DNA of 22,038 nucleotides from JBEKZQ01 sp049509675. Its GTDB lineage: Bacteria > Planctomycetota > Planctomycetia > Pirellulales > Thermoguttaceae. The translations under genes were made by a program, and so were the position numbers. The stretch spans positions 1 through 22,038 of the forward strand of contig JBEKZQ010000030.1 in NCBI GenBank assembly GCA_049509675.1, in the 5' to 3' direction. Shown in pieces: positions 1-9,385 of this stretch (positions are counted from its first letter, which is position 1; the number at the start of each line of letters is the position of its first letter). The notes beneath the pieces are model-generated. The model worked only from the letters and a program-made list of their open reading frames with translations. It did not search any database and was not told where the DNA came from.

Positions 1-3000
1 CTCCGCTCAGGGTCAGACCTCCCGTGCCGGAGCCGGTGGCGAGATTGATTCCACTCGCGCTGCCGCCGCTGATGATGCCGCTGAAGGTGACGTTGCTATT
101 GGTGAAGGTGTTGTTGCCGGCATTCGCCGATTGGTTCGCGCCGAGGTAGAAGTTAATTACCCCGTTGTAGACGTTGTTGCCGACGTTGTTGCCGCGCCCG
201 GCCAAAGTCATCGGGCCGCTCAAGGTCAGTCCGGAGGCGCTCCAATAGGCGGCGGCCTCGTAGACTATCACCGGATTGGCCAGCGTGGCGGCGACCGGCG
301 AGCTGTTCAACAGCCCGAGGCAACCGTTGTAGTTCGTATCGCCGATGGTAACCGTGCCGATTCCCAGGGGGCCGCTGGCGATGCCGCCGCTGCCGTTGAG
401 GACCGTGCTGGCGCCCCCGACGTCGATGTTGCCGCCCTGGGTTTGCAGCGTGAAGGCGCTGAAGGTGTTCAACGGGTTGTTGATGACGACGGTGCCGTTG
501 ATGCTGTTGCCGTTGGCGTTGCCGTCGCCGGCGCGGATGAGCGTAGCAGCAGAACCGCTGATCACGCCGGAGAGGGTAACCGACAAGCCCTGGTAAGTAT
601 TTAGAATGTGCAGGTAGTCGTTGCCCGCCGGGAGCGCGGCATTGCCGGAAAGCTGGTAGGGACTTGCGCCATTGAAGTAGGCAGCCTGGCCGGCAGTGAT
701 CGTCCAGGGGTTGGCGACGGCGTTGGCGCCGACCAGCGCGGTGGTGGCATTGAAGCCGCCGTTGTTGTAAGTCAACAGCCCCGTGCCGAAGGCCTGGTTG
801 TTGTTGATCGCCACGTTGGTGGCGGCGTTGAGCGTCGTGCCGCCGCTGTAGGTGTTCAAGCCCTTAAGCGTCGGGTTGCCGGTGATGTTCAGACCGCCGG
901 AGCCGCTGATCACGCCGGAGAGGGTTCCACGGGTGGCGGGGTCATTGAGGTTGTAAGCGCCGCTGGCGAGGCCCAGCGTGCCGCTCAGTTCCAGGTTCGC
1001 CGCGCCGGAGAAATTCAGCGTGTGGGTTGCGCCCCAGGTCAAGATATTGGCGACGGCATTGGCGCCGGTCAGGGCCGTGGTGGCGCCGAGCGTGCCGCCG
1101 TCGAGTTGCAGCGTTACTGGGCCGAAGGACGAGAGGTTGCCGGCAAAGTAGCCGCCGTTGGCGACGTCCAGCGTGCCGTTGGTGACGTTGTTGTTGATTA
1201 CCAAGGTGCCGCCGCTGAGCGGGGCCAGGTTCGCCAGCGAACCCGAGTAGGTGTTGGCCAAGACCACGGTGCCCGTGGCGGCCGGGGCATAGTAGCCGGT
1301 GTTCATCGGGTCGACCAGGGTCAGGGTGCCGTTCTGGGCAGCACTCAGGGTCCCGGCGGAGGGGGTCAGGCTGCTGGCGTGCAGGGAAACGCTGCCCGGT
1401 CCGCCGGAAATGGTGCCGCTATTGTTGAGCACCAGACCGGGATCGACGGTGAGCGTATAGCCGTTGACATCGCCCAGGTTCAAGGTTTGACCGGCTGCGA
1501 TGGGAAGCGCATTGCTGCCGGTCAAGGTGACCGCGCCGCCGGCGACTCCCGCCAGCGCGCTGCCGGCGATAATCGAATCGTTGCTTCCGGCCAGGATGAG
1601 GGGGTTGCCGGAGACCACGTCGAATGTCGTGCCGGTCGTCGAGGTGTTGACCAGGTCCAGCGCGCCGTTGGTGAGGGTAATCGTCGCGCTGCCCAGCGGT
1701 CCGGTGGCCGCGGGGGCCGTATAGCTCTGTGCGACGGCCACCAGGGTGCCGCCGCTGACCGAGACGGGGCCGGTGCTGTTGACGCCGGCGACAATCACCG
1801 TGCCGCTGCCGGTCGTATTGAGGCCGGATGCTCCGGAGATCGTGCCCAGGTTCAGCACGTTGGCTCCCTGCACGTCGAAGGTCGGCGAATTGGCCAAGGT
1901 CGTGGAGGAGAAGTTGGCGATGCCCGGTCCGCTGGTCACGTGCAGCGTGTTGGCGCCGATATTGAGCGTACCAAATCCGAAGGCCACGCCGTTGGTCAGG
2001 TCGAGCGTGGAATTGGCGGTGACCGCCATGTTGTTGACGAAGATGTTGTTGTTGATGGGGATGCTCGTGGAGAGCTGGCTGTTCAAGAGCACGGTATTGC
2101 CGGCGTCGGAGTAGGCCACCAATCCGGCGCCGCCGCCGCCCTGGTAGTACTCGATTTCAATCTGATGATAACCCGCTGCGGCCTCGCTTATGGTGGTGCC
2201 GTTGTGGGTGGTCATGCCCTGGTAGGCGTTGTTGGTGACGACTGTGGCGCCGTCGATGAACAACATGCTGCCGTCGTCGCTGCGGGTGGCGAAGGTCGAC
2301 GTGCCTGTCGGCAGGTAGATGTAGCCGGTGAGGATTCCGGTGTAATTGTTGCCGCCGTTCTGCTGGGCGTTGCTCAATCCGAGGTTGGTGAAGATATAGC
2401 CGCCGTTGCCGGTGGGGTTGAAGCTCAGGCTGGTGTTGCCGTTGGCGGTGGTGAGGGCGTTGGTGACGATGTGCTGGTTCGCGGGAAGGGTGGCCACCCA
2501 CGCGCTGAGCAAGCCCGAGGTCGCGCTGTTCGCCACGCCCGCGTCGGGCGTATAAACGTTCAGCAAGAGTCCCGGCGCGGCGCCGATCGGGTGGAACGTG
2601 CCGCCCGCCAGGGTGATGGTGTTGGAACCCATGCTGACGACGGCGGCGTTCAAGGTGCCTTGCGAGACGGTGCTGCCGCCGCTGTAGGTGTTGGTGCCGG
2701 TCAAGGTGGAGGCGCCGGTGCTATTGACGACCAGGCCGCCGGTGCCCCCAAGGGTGGCGGAAACGCTGGACGGAGCAGTGATGCTATAGGAATTGCCGAT
2801 CAGGCTGCCGTCGGTGATGGAGCCGCCGTTGAAGGCGACGGCGGCGACGGTGTGCGTCTGGTTGCCCAAATCGATCGTGCCGGCGGTGGCCGTCAGGTTC
2901 GCGTAGGGCAGGAGGGTCGGGGACTGCATCAACAGGGTGCCGGCGCCGGTCTTGTTGACCGCGCTGCCGGGGGCCACCGTGAAGACGGTGTTGTTGCTGT

Positions 3001-6000
3001 ACGTCTGGCCGGCATCGACCTGCAAGGCGGCGCCGGGGGCGTTGAAGGTGATTGAGCGGGATTCGGTAAAGCCGGTGGCCACTTCCAAGGCGGCGTTGTT
3101 GATCAGCACGCCGTTGGCGGGGTTGCCCAGGCTGGCGGAGTTGGTGACGGCCAGGTTGCCGCCGTTGATCGTGACCGCGCCGGTGAAGGTGCTCAGCGAA
3201 CTGGAGAGGGTCAAGGTGCCGCTGCCGGCCTTGTTCACGCTGAAGTTGCCGCTGACCGGCCCGGCGAGCGTGGCGCTCAGGCCCGCGTCGACGTTCAGCG
3301 TGGCAGGTCCGGTGAGGGTCGTGGAGCCGCTGATCGTCAGCGCCGAGGCGCTGCTGCCGCTGACCTCCAACTGGCTGCCGATGGAAAGGTTGGCGAAGGT
3401 CACCTGTCCGTTGCTGACGCCAAGAGTGGATGGGGCAGTAACGTTCAGCAAGTTGCTATAAGTTGCAGGCAGGCCTTGGGCGAAGAGGGTGCCGTTGCCC
3501 GGATCCATGGGAACGAAGCTGGCGCCAGTGGCCGCAGTGCCGCCGATGCCCGGCTCGTTGACGACAAAGCCGCTGCCCATGCTGTAAGGGGCAACGTCCG
3601 GGTTCTGGCCGATAAAGCCGTTTGCGGTGTTGTAAGAGCCCGCCCCGCCGTTGTTGGTGCTGAAGAAACTGAACTGCACGGCGTGCCAGCCGGGCGTGAC
3701 GGCGACGATGCCGCTGCCGTACGCCCCGCTGTTGGCGCCGAGCCAGTTTCCGTCGAGCTTGACCTGCAGGTTGTCGTCGCATTCACCCTGGAAGGAGACC
3801 GAGGTGCTGGCGATGTACATCTCGCCGGTGTAGGTCCAGGTCGTGTCCTGGCTGGCGAGCAAAGTCCGATCCCAACTGCCCGCCCAATTGGTGCCGGGAC
3901 CCCAGGTGGTTGCGACGAAGGTAGCGTTGCTCCTGGCGTACTCGCCGGCCATTGGTCCCGGGGCGATGCCCTTGCTCGTCCAGCCGGTGGTCTGCTGGTA
4001 GTTATTGCCGGTGTAGTAGGCCTGGCTGAGGCCGGCCACAACGCCCAGGACGTTTAGCCGGCCGCCGGCGAGGGTAATGGGGCCGGTACCCAGCGAGTTC
4101 TGGTAAGTTGATGACACAGTGCCGGCGGTGATGATGGTGCCGCCGCTGTAGGTGCTGTTGGTGCCGCTCAAGCTCAACATGCCGGCGCCGGACGTGGTCA
4201 GGCTGCCCGAGCCGGAAATTTGGCCGGCGAAACTGACGGTGTTGGCGGCCGCCGGGATGTTGATGGTGCCGCCGCCCGGGGCGTTCAGCACGATGGAGCG
4301 ATTGGTGCTGAGCGTGGCCGAGTTGCTGAAACTGAGCGTGCCGCCATTGAAGGTGAGATTGGTGGCGGGGGCGGCCGGCGCCGTGCCCAACTGGTTGTCG
4401 TTGCTGACGATCAACGTGCCGGCGTTGAGCGAGGTGCCGCCGGTATAGGCGTTCTGGCTGTTGAAGGTGACCGTATTGGTGCCGTTGAGAATCACGGTGG
4501 CGGCCCCGCCGATGCCCACGGTGCCGCTGCTGTTGGTGAAGCTATACGGCTTCGCGTTATTATTGAGCGTGACGCTGAAGGGTTGGACGCCCGCGGCGGC
4601 GATGTTGACGTTCGTCGTGCCGGCAGTGTCGTCGAAGTTGACGATAATGCCGTCGGTGTAGGTGGTGGCGTTGTAGCTGCCGTTCAGGAGCACGGTCCAA
4701 TTGCTGTTATCGGGGGCGCTGGTGCTCCATATATTGCTGGTGGCGGGCGCCCAGAAAAACTGCTTGTTGCTGACCTGCAGGATGACCTCGCCCGGCGTGC
4801 TGCCGGGGTCGTTGGGAGTGAGCAGCGAATAGTTGTAGCGGTTCGGAGCATTGAGGCTGAACGAGGAGGCGGAGCCGCTCATGGTCCCCCCGCTGATCGA
4901 CATGAGTTCGTAATTGCCCGGGATGAAGCCGGCCAGGCCGACGATGTTGAGCGTCTCGCTCGAGGCGGTCGAGGGGATGTTGAGGTTGCCGATGACGTTG
5001 AGCAAGTCGCTGGCGGCGGGGGTCTGGAGGTTGAAATCGAAGACCGAGCCGGCGGCCATGTCCAGGTTGGAGGCGACGGTGAGCGTGGCGATGCCCGTGC
5101 TGCTGGCGTGCGGCGCGACGTGACCGCCGCTGAGCACGTTGACGTCGGGGAAGCCCGCCCCGCCGATGATGCCGCTGCCGCTCAAGGTGCCGCTGATCGT
5201 AGCCGTGCCGGTGCCGATGGCCGAGCCGGCCGTATTGGCGACGATGAGGGCGCCGCCGGCGTTGACGGTCGCCACGCCGCTGAAGTTGCTGTTGTTGTTG
5301 CCCGAGAGCGTCAGCGCGGTGCCGGCGCCCACGGTCAGCCCGCCGCTGCCGGAGAGCACGCCGGCCATGTTGTGCGTGGAGGGGCCGGCCAGGGAGAGCG
5401 TGCCGCCGAGCAGATTGAAAGTGCCGGTATAGGTCGAGGGACTCGATGCGGCAAGGCTGCCGCTGGTCAAGACGTCGACGTTATTGGTGTAGGAGGCGCT
5501 GGCCGTGTTGGTTTCGAAGAGCGTGCCGTTCGCCGCGGACGGGAAGGCGTAATTGGCCGCGACGGTGCCGCCGGAGCCGTTCGCGTCGTACCCCAATCCA
5601 TAGGTGTAGCCGGCAATGTTCGGACCGACGCCGCCGCCGCCCTGGCCGAAAAGCGCCTTGAAGCTGTACCAGCCGGGGCCGGAGGCAGGGATGGTCCAGG
5701 TCGCCACGGTTGGGTAGCCGAGGCCGTTATTGTTATAGCTGGCGTCGTTGATGATCTCGTTGCCATTGATGGTCAGCGACCCACTGTCGTCGAAATTCTT
5801 ATAGAACGAGACGACGCTGCCGGCCGTCTGGGGGAAGTACATGTAACCCTGATACCAGACCGTGGTATTGTCCGGGAAGTTGTTTACGGGCGTATTGGGC
5901 ACTCCGCTGCCGCTGGCCGTCTGATTTATACCCCAGTTGGCGGCCCTGGGGCTGCTTTGAACGGACTGCAAGGTCGTCGTGCTGAAAGCGCCGCCCGGGT

Positions 6001-8635
6001 TGACGTTGTTCCCGGTTCCGAGCATCCATCCTTCATATAGTCCGCCATAACCCACGTTGAGATTTCCGCCGTTCATGGTGATCTTGCCGGTGCCGACGGC
6101 CTGCGGGTAGGCCGTGAGCGCCCCGTTGCCGATGGTCGTGCCGCCGGTGTAGGTGCCGGTGCCGGTCAAGCCGAACGTTCCGACGCCGGTTTTGGACAGG
6201 CTGCCGAGGCCGGTCGCGGCCTCCGAGATGACGCCCGAGAATTGGCTGTTGCCCGTGCCGCTGATGGCAAGAATGGTGCTGGCCGGGGTTGCGGAATTGC
6301 CGAGCACGACGCTGCCGCCGCCGGTAAGACCGGAGAGGGAAGGGGTGGCGCTGAGGAAGTTCACCGTGCCGCCCGCGGCTACGGTGAGCAGTCCGGTGCC
6401 CAGCGCGGCGTCGTTGCCGGTCGTCAGCGCGCCGGCGTTGACGAACGTGCCGCCGGTGTAAGAATTCGCGTTGGGCAAGGTGACCGTGCCGGCGCCGCTA
6501 TTGACCACGATGCCGCTGCCGCCGATGGGCTGGGTGAACGTCAAGGCCGAATCGCTGCGGCTGAAGGCCAGCGTGGCATTGTTGGTGATGTTGGTCGTGC
6601 CCAGCGATCCGCTGCCGCCGCCGCCGCCGATCTGCAGGGTGCCGGCGGTGATGGTGGTCAGGCCGGTGTAGGTATTGCTGCCGGACAAGACGGCAAGCAA
6701 ACCGTTGGCGTTGACGGTGAGGGTCGACCCCGGCGCATTGTCCTGCAGATTGGCCGAGACGGTGGCCGCACCAGTGAAGGAATAGGAACTGCCGGCCAGG
6801 GCGCCGTTGGCGACGGTGCTGGCGCCGCTGAAGGTGACGGCGCCGACCGTTTGCGCCGGCAGGCCGCCCAGGTTGAGCGTGCCATTGACGACGTTCAAAC
6901 CCGCGCCGCTGGACAAACCGCCGGTTGGGCCGAGTTGCAAAGTCCCGGCGCCATCCTTGGTCAGGGCGCCGGCGCCGGCGATTGGGGTGTTGAGGGTCAA
7001 GGTTTGGCTGGCGTTTGTGAGGATCGTGGCCGCGGCGGGGCCGGGCAGCGTCACTGCGCGGCTGGTGGCAAATGTCCCGGCCGCATTGAAGGTGGCGCCG
7101 GGGTTGATCGTCACGCCGGCGGCCGTTGTCGTGTTGCCCAGCGCGTTGTCCGCGGCGACCGACAGGGTGCCGCCGGAGACGGTGGTCGCGCCGGTTTGCA
7201 GGTTGACGCCGGAAAGGGTCAACATGCCGCCGCCGACTTTCGTCAAGCTGCCGGGGCTGGCCAGGAAGTTGCCGGTAAACACGGTCGTCTGGCCATTTCC
7301 GCCGACTAGCAGGTTAATGCTGTTGCCGCCCGTGTCGGCCAGGGCGAAGTTGCCGCTGCCCGACAGGCCGCCCAGATTGAACGGCGTGACGCCGGACGCG
7401 AAAGTCAGGCCGTTGTTCACGTTGAGGATGGCGGTGCTGCTGACAAGGGCGTTGGCATTGGCCAACTGCAGCGTTCCGCCGTTGATCGTCGTGTTGCCGG
7501 CGATGGAGTTGGAGTTGCTGAAAATCACGCTGCCCGCCGAGGCACTGAGAGTGACCGGGACGATGCCCGTAATGGGCCCGCCGGTGAAGCTGTAGGGGGT
7601 GGTGCTGTTGTTGAACGTGACGCTGCTGGGTGCAACTCCGGCGGTCGGCACGATATTGATAGGGTTGTTGTTCGAGCCCGCGTTGTTGCCGAAGATTACG
7701 GTCCCGGTGTCCTGATAGGGTCCTCCCGTCCAGTTGTTGGCGGTGGTGGTGTCCCATGAATTGTTCGTGGCGCCGGTCCAGGTGAAGGTTCCGGCAAGGG
7801 TCATTTGTTGGAAGACGGCGGTCGTAATGTCGCGCCGCAGGGTGCCGTTGGTATCGCCGGTGTTGTTAGCCGTGATCGTGGTGGCCCCGCCGCCATAATT
7901 GTTGATGTATGCCCCGCCGACCAGGATGAACGGATTCTTGTCAGTCTGGGTGAATTGTTGCACGACTGTGCCGTTCGTGGCCGTAGTCGTGTAGTTGACG
8001 ACGTTGGTTTCGCGACACGCTTCAGAGATGGCTATGAACGAGTTTGCGGGCGTCGTGCCGGGCAAGGCGACTGCAATGGGGGTAGTGTTGGCGTTGGACC
8101 CCGCGACGATGGGGGTGGCGTTAATGTTTACGCCTGAAAGCGTGTACGCGCCGAGCGCGATGCCACGGTCGGTCCCCGAAATCGTGAGCGTGCCGGCGCC
8201 GGACGCAGGCGAGTAGAGATAGAAGATTTCATCGACTACGGAGGTTGTTGATGTAGTTACCTGAGGCGCGGTTGCGATCATCGGCGTGCCGTTCCAGAGG
8301 ACCGACGTGGTGTACGCATCACCAGTGGGGGAGGCACCAGGGGTCTGGACAAACGCCCCCAAGTCCACGATCAGGACGTTTGAACCGTTGGCGACCGTGT
8401 AACTTACGGTTTGGTTTGGAAAGGCAACGTCGTTATTTGCGTCATTGTTATTCAGCGTCCAAGCGCCTTGAGTGCCGGTGATGATGATGCCCGCCTGGGC
8501 GGCGGCGAGCCCGGCCAGCAGGAAGGCGGCCAGCGCGGCCAGGCCGATGGCCCGCGGAAAGTGCCGCAAGAGGCGATTTCTCGACGTAAACAGACCCCGC
8601 AACGAACCCACCGAGCATGTATTGCCGCGCCCCAT
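1..8635 (-). CDS. Giant secreted autotransporter-associated beta-strand repeat protein with three PA14-like modules (C-terminus outside window)
   Basis: The frame is open from ATG at 8635 to the window edge, at least 2,878 residues. Register checked at about 7489, 5884, 4078, 2200 and 4 agrees, so no net frameshift is visible. GAGG at 8642-8645 lies 6 nt before the ATG. Residues 1-48 form a long Arg-rich n-region, a hydrophobic core and an AQA cleavage site. Residues about 50-260 look like a beta-sandwich. The rest is dominated by repeats of the type GSGxLTxxGxxTYxGGTxxxxGTL, matching autotransporter-associated beta-strand repeats and implying a right-handed beta-helix. Two Trp-rich openings (about 283 and 1290, W..NW pattern) start separate cassettes. 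PA14-like modules at about 870-1015, 1534-1692 and 2021-2174 each carry an Asp-Asp pair and a later [DN]G. Likely surface-exposed and possibly glycan-binding (inference). Whether it ends in PEP-CTERM or a beta-barrel cannot be seen. Confidence 0.9.
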   Translation of the reverse strand, partial: MGRGNTCSVGSLRGLFTSRNRLLRHFPRAIGLAALAAFLLAGLAAAQAGIIITGTQGAWTLNNNDANNDVAFPNQTVSYTVANGSNVLIVDLGAFVQTPGASPTGDAYTTSVLWNGTPMIATAPQVTTSTTSVVDEIFYLYSPASGAGTLTISGTDRGIALGAYTLSGVNINATPIVAGSNANTTPIAVALPGTTPANSFIAISEACRETNVVNYTTTATNGTVVQQFTQTDKNPFILVGGAYINNYGGGATTITANNTGDTNGTLRRDITTAVFQQMTLAGTFTWTGATNNSWDTTTANNWTGGPYQDTGTVIFGNNAGSNNNPINIVPTAGVAPSSVTFNNSTTPYSFTGGPITGIVPVTLSASAGSVIFSNSNSIAGNTTINGGTLQLANANALVSSTAILNVNNGLTFASGVTPFNLGGLSGSGNFALADTGGNSINLLVGGNGQTTVFTGNFLASPGSLTKVGGGMLTLSGVNLQTGATTVSGGTLSVAADNALGNTTTAAGVTINPGATFNAAGTFATSRAVTLPGPAAATILTNASQTLTLNTPIAGAGALTKDGAGTLQLGPTGGLSSGAGLNVVNGTLNLGGLPAQTVGAVTFSGASTVANGALAGSSYSFTGAATVSANLQDNAPGSTLTVNANGLLAVLSGSNTYTGLTTITAGTLQIGGGGGSGSLGTTNITNNATLAFSRSDSALTFTQPIGGSGIVVNSGAGTVTLPNANSYTGGTFVNAGALTTGNDAALGTGLLTVAAGGTVNFLSATPSLSGLTGGGSVVLGNSATPASTILAISGTGNSQFSGVISEAATGLGSLSKTGVGTFGLTGTGTYTGGTTIGNGALTAYPQAVGTGKITMNGGNLNVGYGGLYEGWMLGTGNNVNPGGAFSTTTLQSVQSSPRAANWGINQTASGSGVPNTPVNNFPDNTTVWYQGYMYFPQTAGSVVSFYKNFDDSGSLTINGNEIINDASYNNNGLGYPTVATWTIPASGPGWYSFKALFGQGGGGVGPNIAGYTYGLGYDANGSGGTVAANYAFPSAANGTLFETNTASASYTNNVDVLTSGSLAASSPSTYTGTFNLLGGTLSLAGPSTHNMAGVLSGSGGLTVGAGTALTLSGNNNSNFSGVATVNAGGALIVANTAGSAIGTGTATISGTLSGSGIIGGAGFPDVNVLSGGHVAPHASSTGIATLTVASNLDMAAGSVFDFNLQTPAASDLLNVIGNLNIPSTASSETLNIVGLAGFIPGNYELMSISGGTMSGSASSFSLNAPNRYNYSLLTPNDPGSTPGEVILQVSNKQFFWAPATSNIWSTSAPDNSNWTVLLNGSYNATTYTDGIIVNFDDTAGTTNVNIAAAGVQPFSVTLNNNAKPYSFTNSSGTVGIGGAATVILNGTNTVTFNSQNAYTGGTSLNAGTLIVSNDNQLGTAPAAPATNLTFNGGTLSFSNSATLSTNRSIVLNAPGGGTINIPAAANTVSFAGQISGSGSLTTSGAGMLSLSGTNSTYSGGTIITAGTVSSTYQNSLGTGPITLAGGRLNVLGVVAGLSQAYYTGNNYQQTTGWTSKGIAPGPMAGEYARSNATFVATTWGPGTNWAGSWDRTLLASQDTTWTYTGEMYIASTSVSFQGECDDNLQVKLDGNWLGANSGAYGSGIVAVTPGWHAVQFSFFSTNNGGAGSYNTANGFIGQNPDVAPYSMGSGFVVNEPGIGGTAATGASFVPMDPGNGTLFAQGLPATYSNLLNVTAPSTLGVSNGQVTFANLSIGSQLEVSGSSASALTISGSTTLTGPATLNVDAGLSATLAGPVSGNFSVNKAGSGTLTLSSSLSTFTGAVTINGGNLAVTNSASLGNPANGVLINNAALEVATGFTESRSITFNAPGAALQVDAGQTYSNNTVFTVAPGSAVNKTGAGTLLMQSPTLLPYANLTATAGTIDLGNQTHTVAAVAFNGGSITDGSLIGNSYSITAPSSVSATLGGTGGLVVNSTGASTLTGTNTYSGGSTVSQGTLNAAVVSMGSNTITLAGGTFHPIGAAPGLLLNVYTPDAGVANSATSGLLSAWVATLPANQHIVTNALTTANGNTSLSFNPTGNGGYIFTNLGLSNAQQNGGNNYTGILTGYIYLPTGTSTFATRSDDGSMLFIDGATVVTNNAYQGMTTHNGTTISEAAAGYHQIEIEYYQGGGGAGLVAYSDAGNTVLLNSQLSTSIPINNNIFVNNMAVTANSTLDLTNGVAFGFGTLNIGANTLHVTSGPGIANFSSTTLANSPTFDVQGANVLNLGTISGASGLNTTGSGTVIVAGVNSTGPVSVSGGTLVAVAQSYTAPAATGPLGSATITLTNGALDLVNTSTTGTTFDVVSGNPLILAGSNDSIIAGSALAGVAGGAVTLTGSNALPIAAGQTLNLGDVNGYTLTVDPGLVLNNSGTISGGPGSVSLHASSLTPSAGTLSAAQNGTLTLVDPMNTGYYAPAATGTVVLANTYSGSLANLAPLSGGTLVINNNVTNGTLDVANGGYFAGNLSSFGPVTLQLDGGTLGATTALTGANAVANILTWGATHTLNFSGAANLELSGTLGLASGAYNLNDPATRGTLSGVISGSGGLNITGNPTLKGLNTYSGGTTLNAATNVAINNNQAFGTGLLTYNNGGFNATTALVGANAVANPWTITAGQAAYFNGASPYQLSGNAALPAGNDYLHILNTYQGLSVTLSGVISGSAATLIRAGDGNANGNSINGTVVINNPLNTFSAFTLQTQGGNIDVGGASTVLNGSGGIASGPLGIGTVTIGDTNYNGCLGLLNSSPVAATLANPVIVYEAAAYWSASGLTLSGPMTLAGRGNNVGNNVYNGVINFYLGANQSANAGNNTFTNSNVTFSGIISGGSASGINLATGSGTGGLTLSG

Positions 8636-8641
8636 TGCACA

Positions 8642-8647
8642 CCTCAC
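8642..8647 (-). promoter_or_regulatory. Ribosome binding site of the giant repeat protein
   Basis: Read on the minus strand this is GTGAGG, with GAGG ending 6 nt before the ATG at 8635. It supports this ATG over the out-of-frame GTG at 8640. Confidence 0.65.
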
Positions 8648-8755
8648 GATGTTCTGAAAAACGGTTTTGGACCAGTGAAGGAAACTAACCCCGGGGCTGC
8701 AATCTGCGCCCCGCCGAGCCCGAACGCAATCAGCTTGCACAACTCACTCTAAGCA

Positions 8756-8782
8756 GTGGTGTTATACCACATTCGCGTGGTA
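8756..8782. promoter_or_regulatory. Possible operator: overlapping GTGGT/ACCAC palindromes upstream of the giant gene
   Basis: GTGGT (8756-8760), ACCAC (8766-8770) and GTGGTA (8777-8782) form two overlapping inverted repeats: GTGGT-5-ACCAC and TACCAC-6-GTGGTA. They lie about 120-150 bp upstream of the giant gene. A minus-strand TATAAC, a -10-like hexamer, falls between the first two arms (8766-8761), but no good -35 lies 17 nt upstream of it. The layout would suit a dimeric regulator covering a promoter. This is inference from layout only. Confidence 0.3.
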
Positions 8783-8969
8783 AGCACTTGATACAGTCAG
8801 GTTAAGCGGATTATTGCGATCCCCCGCTTTAGCGCATTCCGGGGAATCGGCGCCGCTAGCACCACGGGCATATCCTATCATAATCTGAAAAATTTGTCAC
8901 GCTATTTGTTGGAAGTTTTTCCGGCGGCGCAAATCAGCTCGATGCAGTTCAGCTTTTGCGTCGGTGCTA
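8783..8969. other. Intergenic stretch with no gene seen
   Basis: No reading frame with a ribosome binding site or recognisable product is visible on either strand. An AT-richer patch at about 8876-8930 stands out from the surrounding GC-rich sequence and could hold promoter elements for either divergent gene. No hexamer pair is convincing. Confidence 0.4.
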
Positions 8970-9210
8970 CCCGTGCTAAAGCACGGGCCTAATACCCGCC
9001 TGCGGCGGGAATGCCCGTGAACGGGCATGAGGCGAGGAAGATCGCGCGGGCCGTGTTACCCGTGCTAAAGCACGGGCCTAATACCGCCTGCGGCGGGAAT
9101 GCCCGTGAACGGGCATGAGAGGAGGAAGATCGCGCGGGCCGTGTTACCCGTGCTAAAGCACGGGCCTAATACCCGCCTGCGGCGGGAATGCCCGTCAAGC
9201 GGGCATGAGA
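8970..9210. repeat. Three-copy 88-bp tandem repeat made of hairpins
   Basis: Units begin at 8970 (89 bp), 9059 (88 bp) and 9147 (partial, to 9210), each opening with CCCGTGCTAAAGCACGGG. Each unit holds three palindromes: CCCGTGC-TAAA-GCACGGG; CCCGCC-TGC-GGCGGG (one base pair shorter in unit 2); and ATGCCCG-TGAA-CGGGCAT. In unit 3 the last becomes ATGCCCG-TCAAG-CGGGCAT, so the loop changes and the stem is kept. The linkers (GAGG-GAAGATCGCGCGGGCCGTGTTA type) are nearly identical between units 1 and 2. No coding potential is evident. Confidence 0.9.
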
Positions 9211-9218
9211 ACGTTTTC

Positions 9219-9341
9219 ACGGCCATTCATGGCCGTTGCCCGGCGCAGCCGGTATTCGGCCCGGCATTCATGCCGGGTTGAACGGTGGCGACATCAGTTT
9301 CTCACTCATCAATATCCTGTGTCAGCCCGGTTCACCGGGCT
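9219..9341. repeat. Three further 18-nt TTCA-loop palindromes
   Basis: Three unrelated-stem hairpins follow the tandem array: ACGGCCATTCATGGCCGT (9219-9236), CCCGGCATTCATGCCGGG (9260-9277) and AGCCCGGTTCACCGGGCT (9324-9341). Each is exactly 18 nt with a 7-bp stem around TTCA. The ATGCCCG hairpins in units 1 and 2 of the upstream array have the same geometry when read on the other strand. Confidence 0.85.
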
Positions 9342-9385
9342 CCTCTGCCAGGTCGCGCGGGAGTCGTGGGGCGGGAGGCGTGGGG

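Noticed and set aside
608..6040. Long plus-strand frames of 815 and 606 residues (and shorter ones) opposite the giant repeat gene
   Set aside because: They are antisense to a repetitive Gly/Asn/Thr-rich gene and have Ala/Gly/Val/Arg-rich low-complexity translations, no ribosome binding site and no family features.
8970..9210. CRISPR array
   Set aside because: The units are 88-bp tandem copies with conserved linkers rather than short repeats separated by unique spacers, and no cas genes are present.
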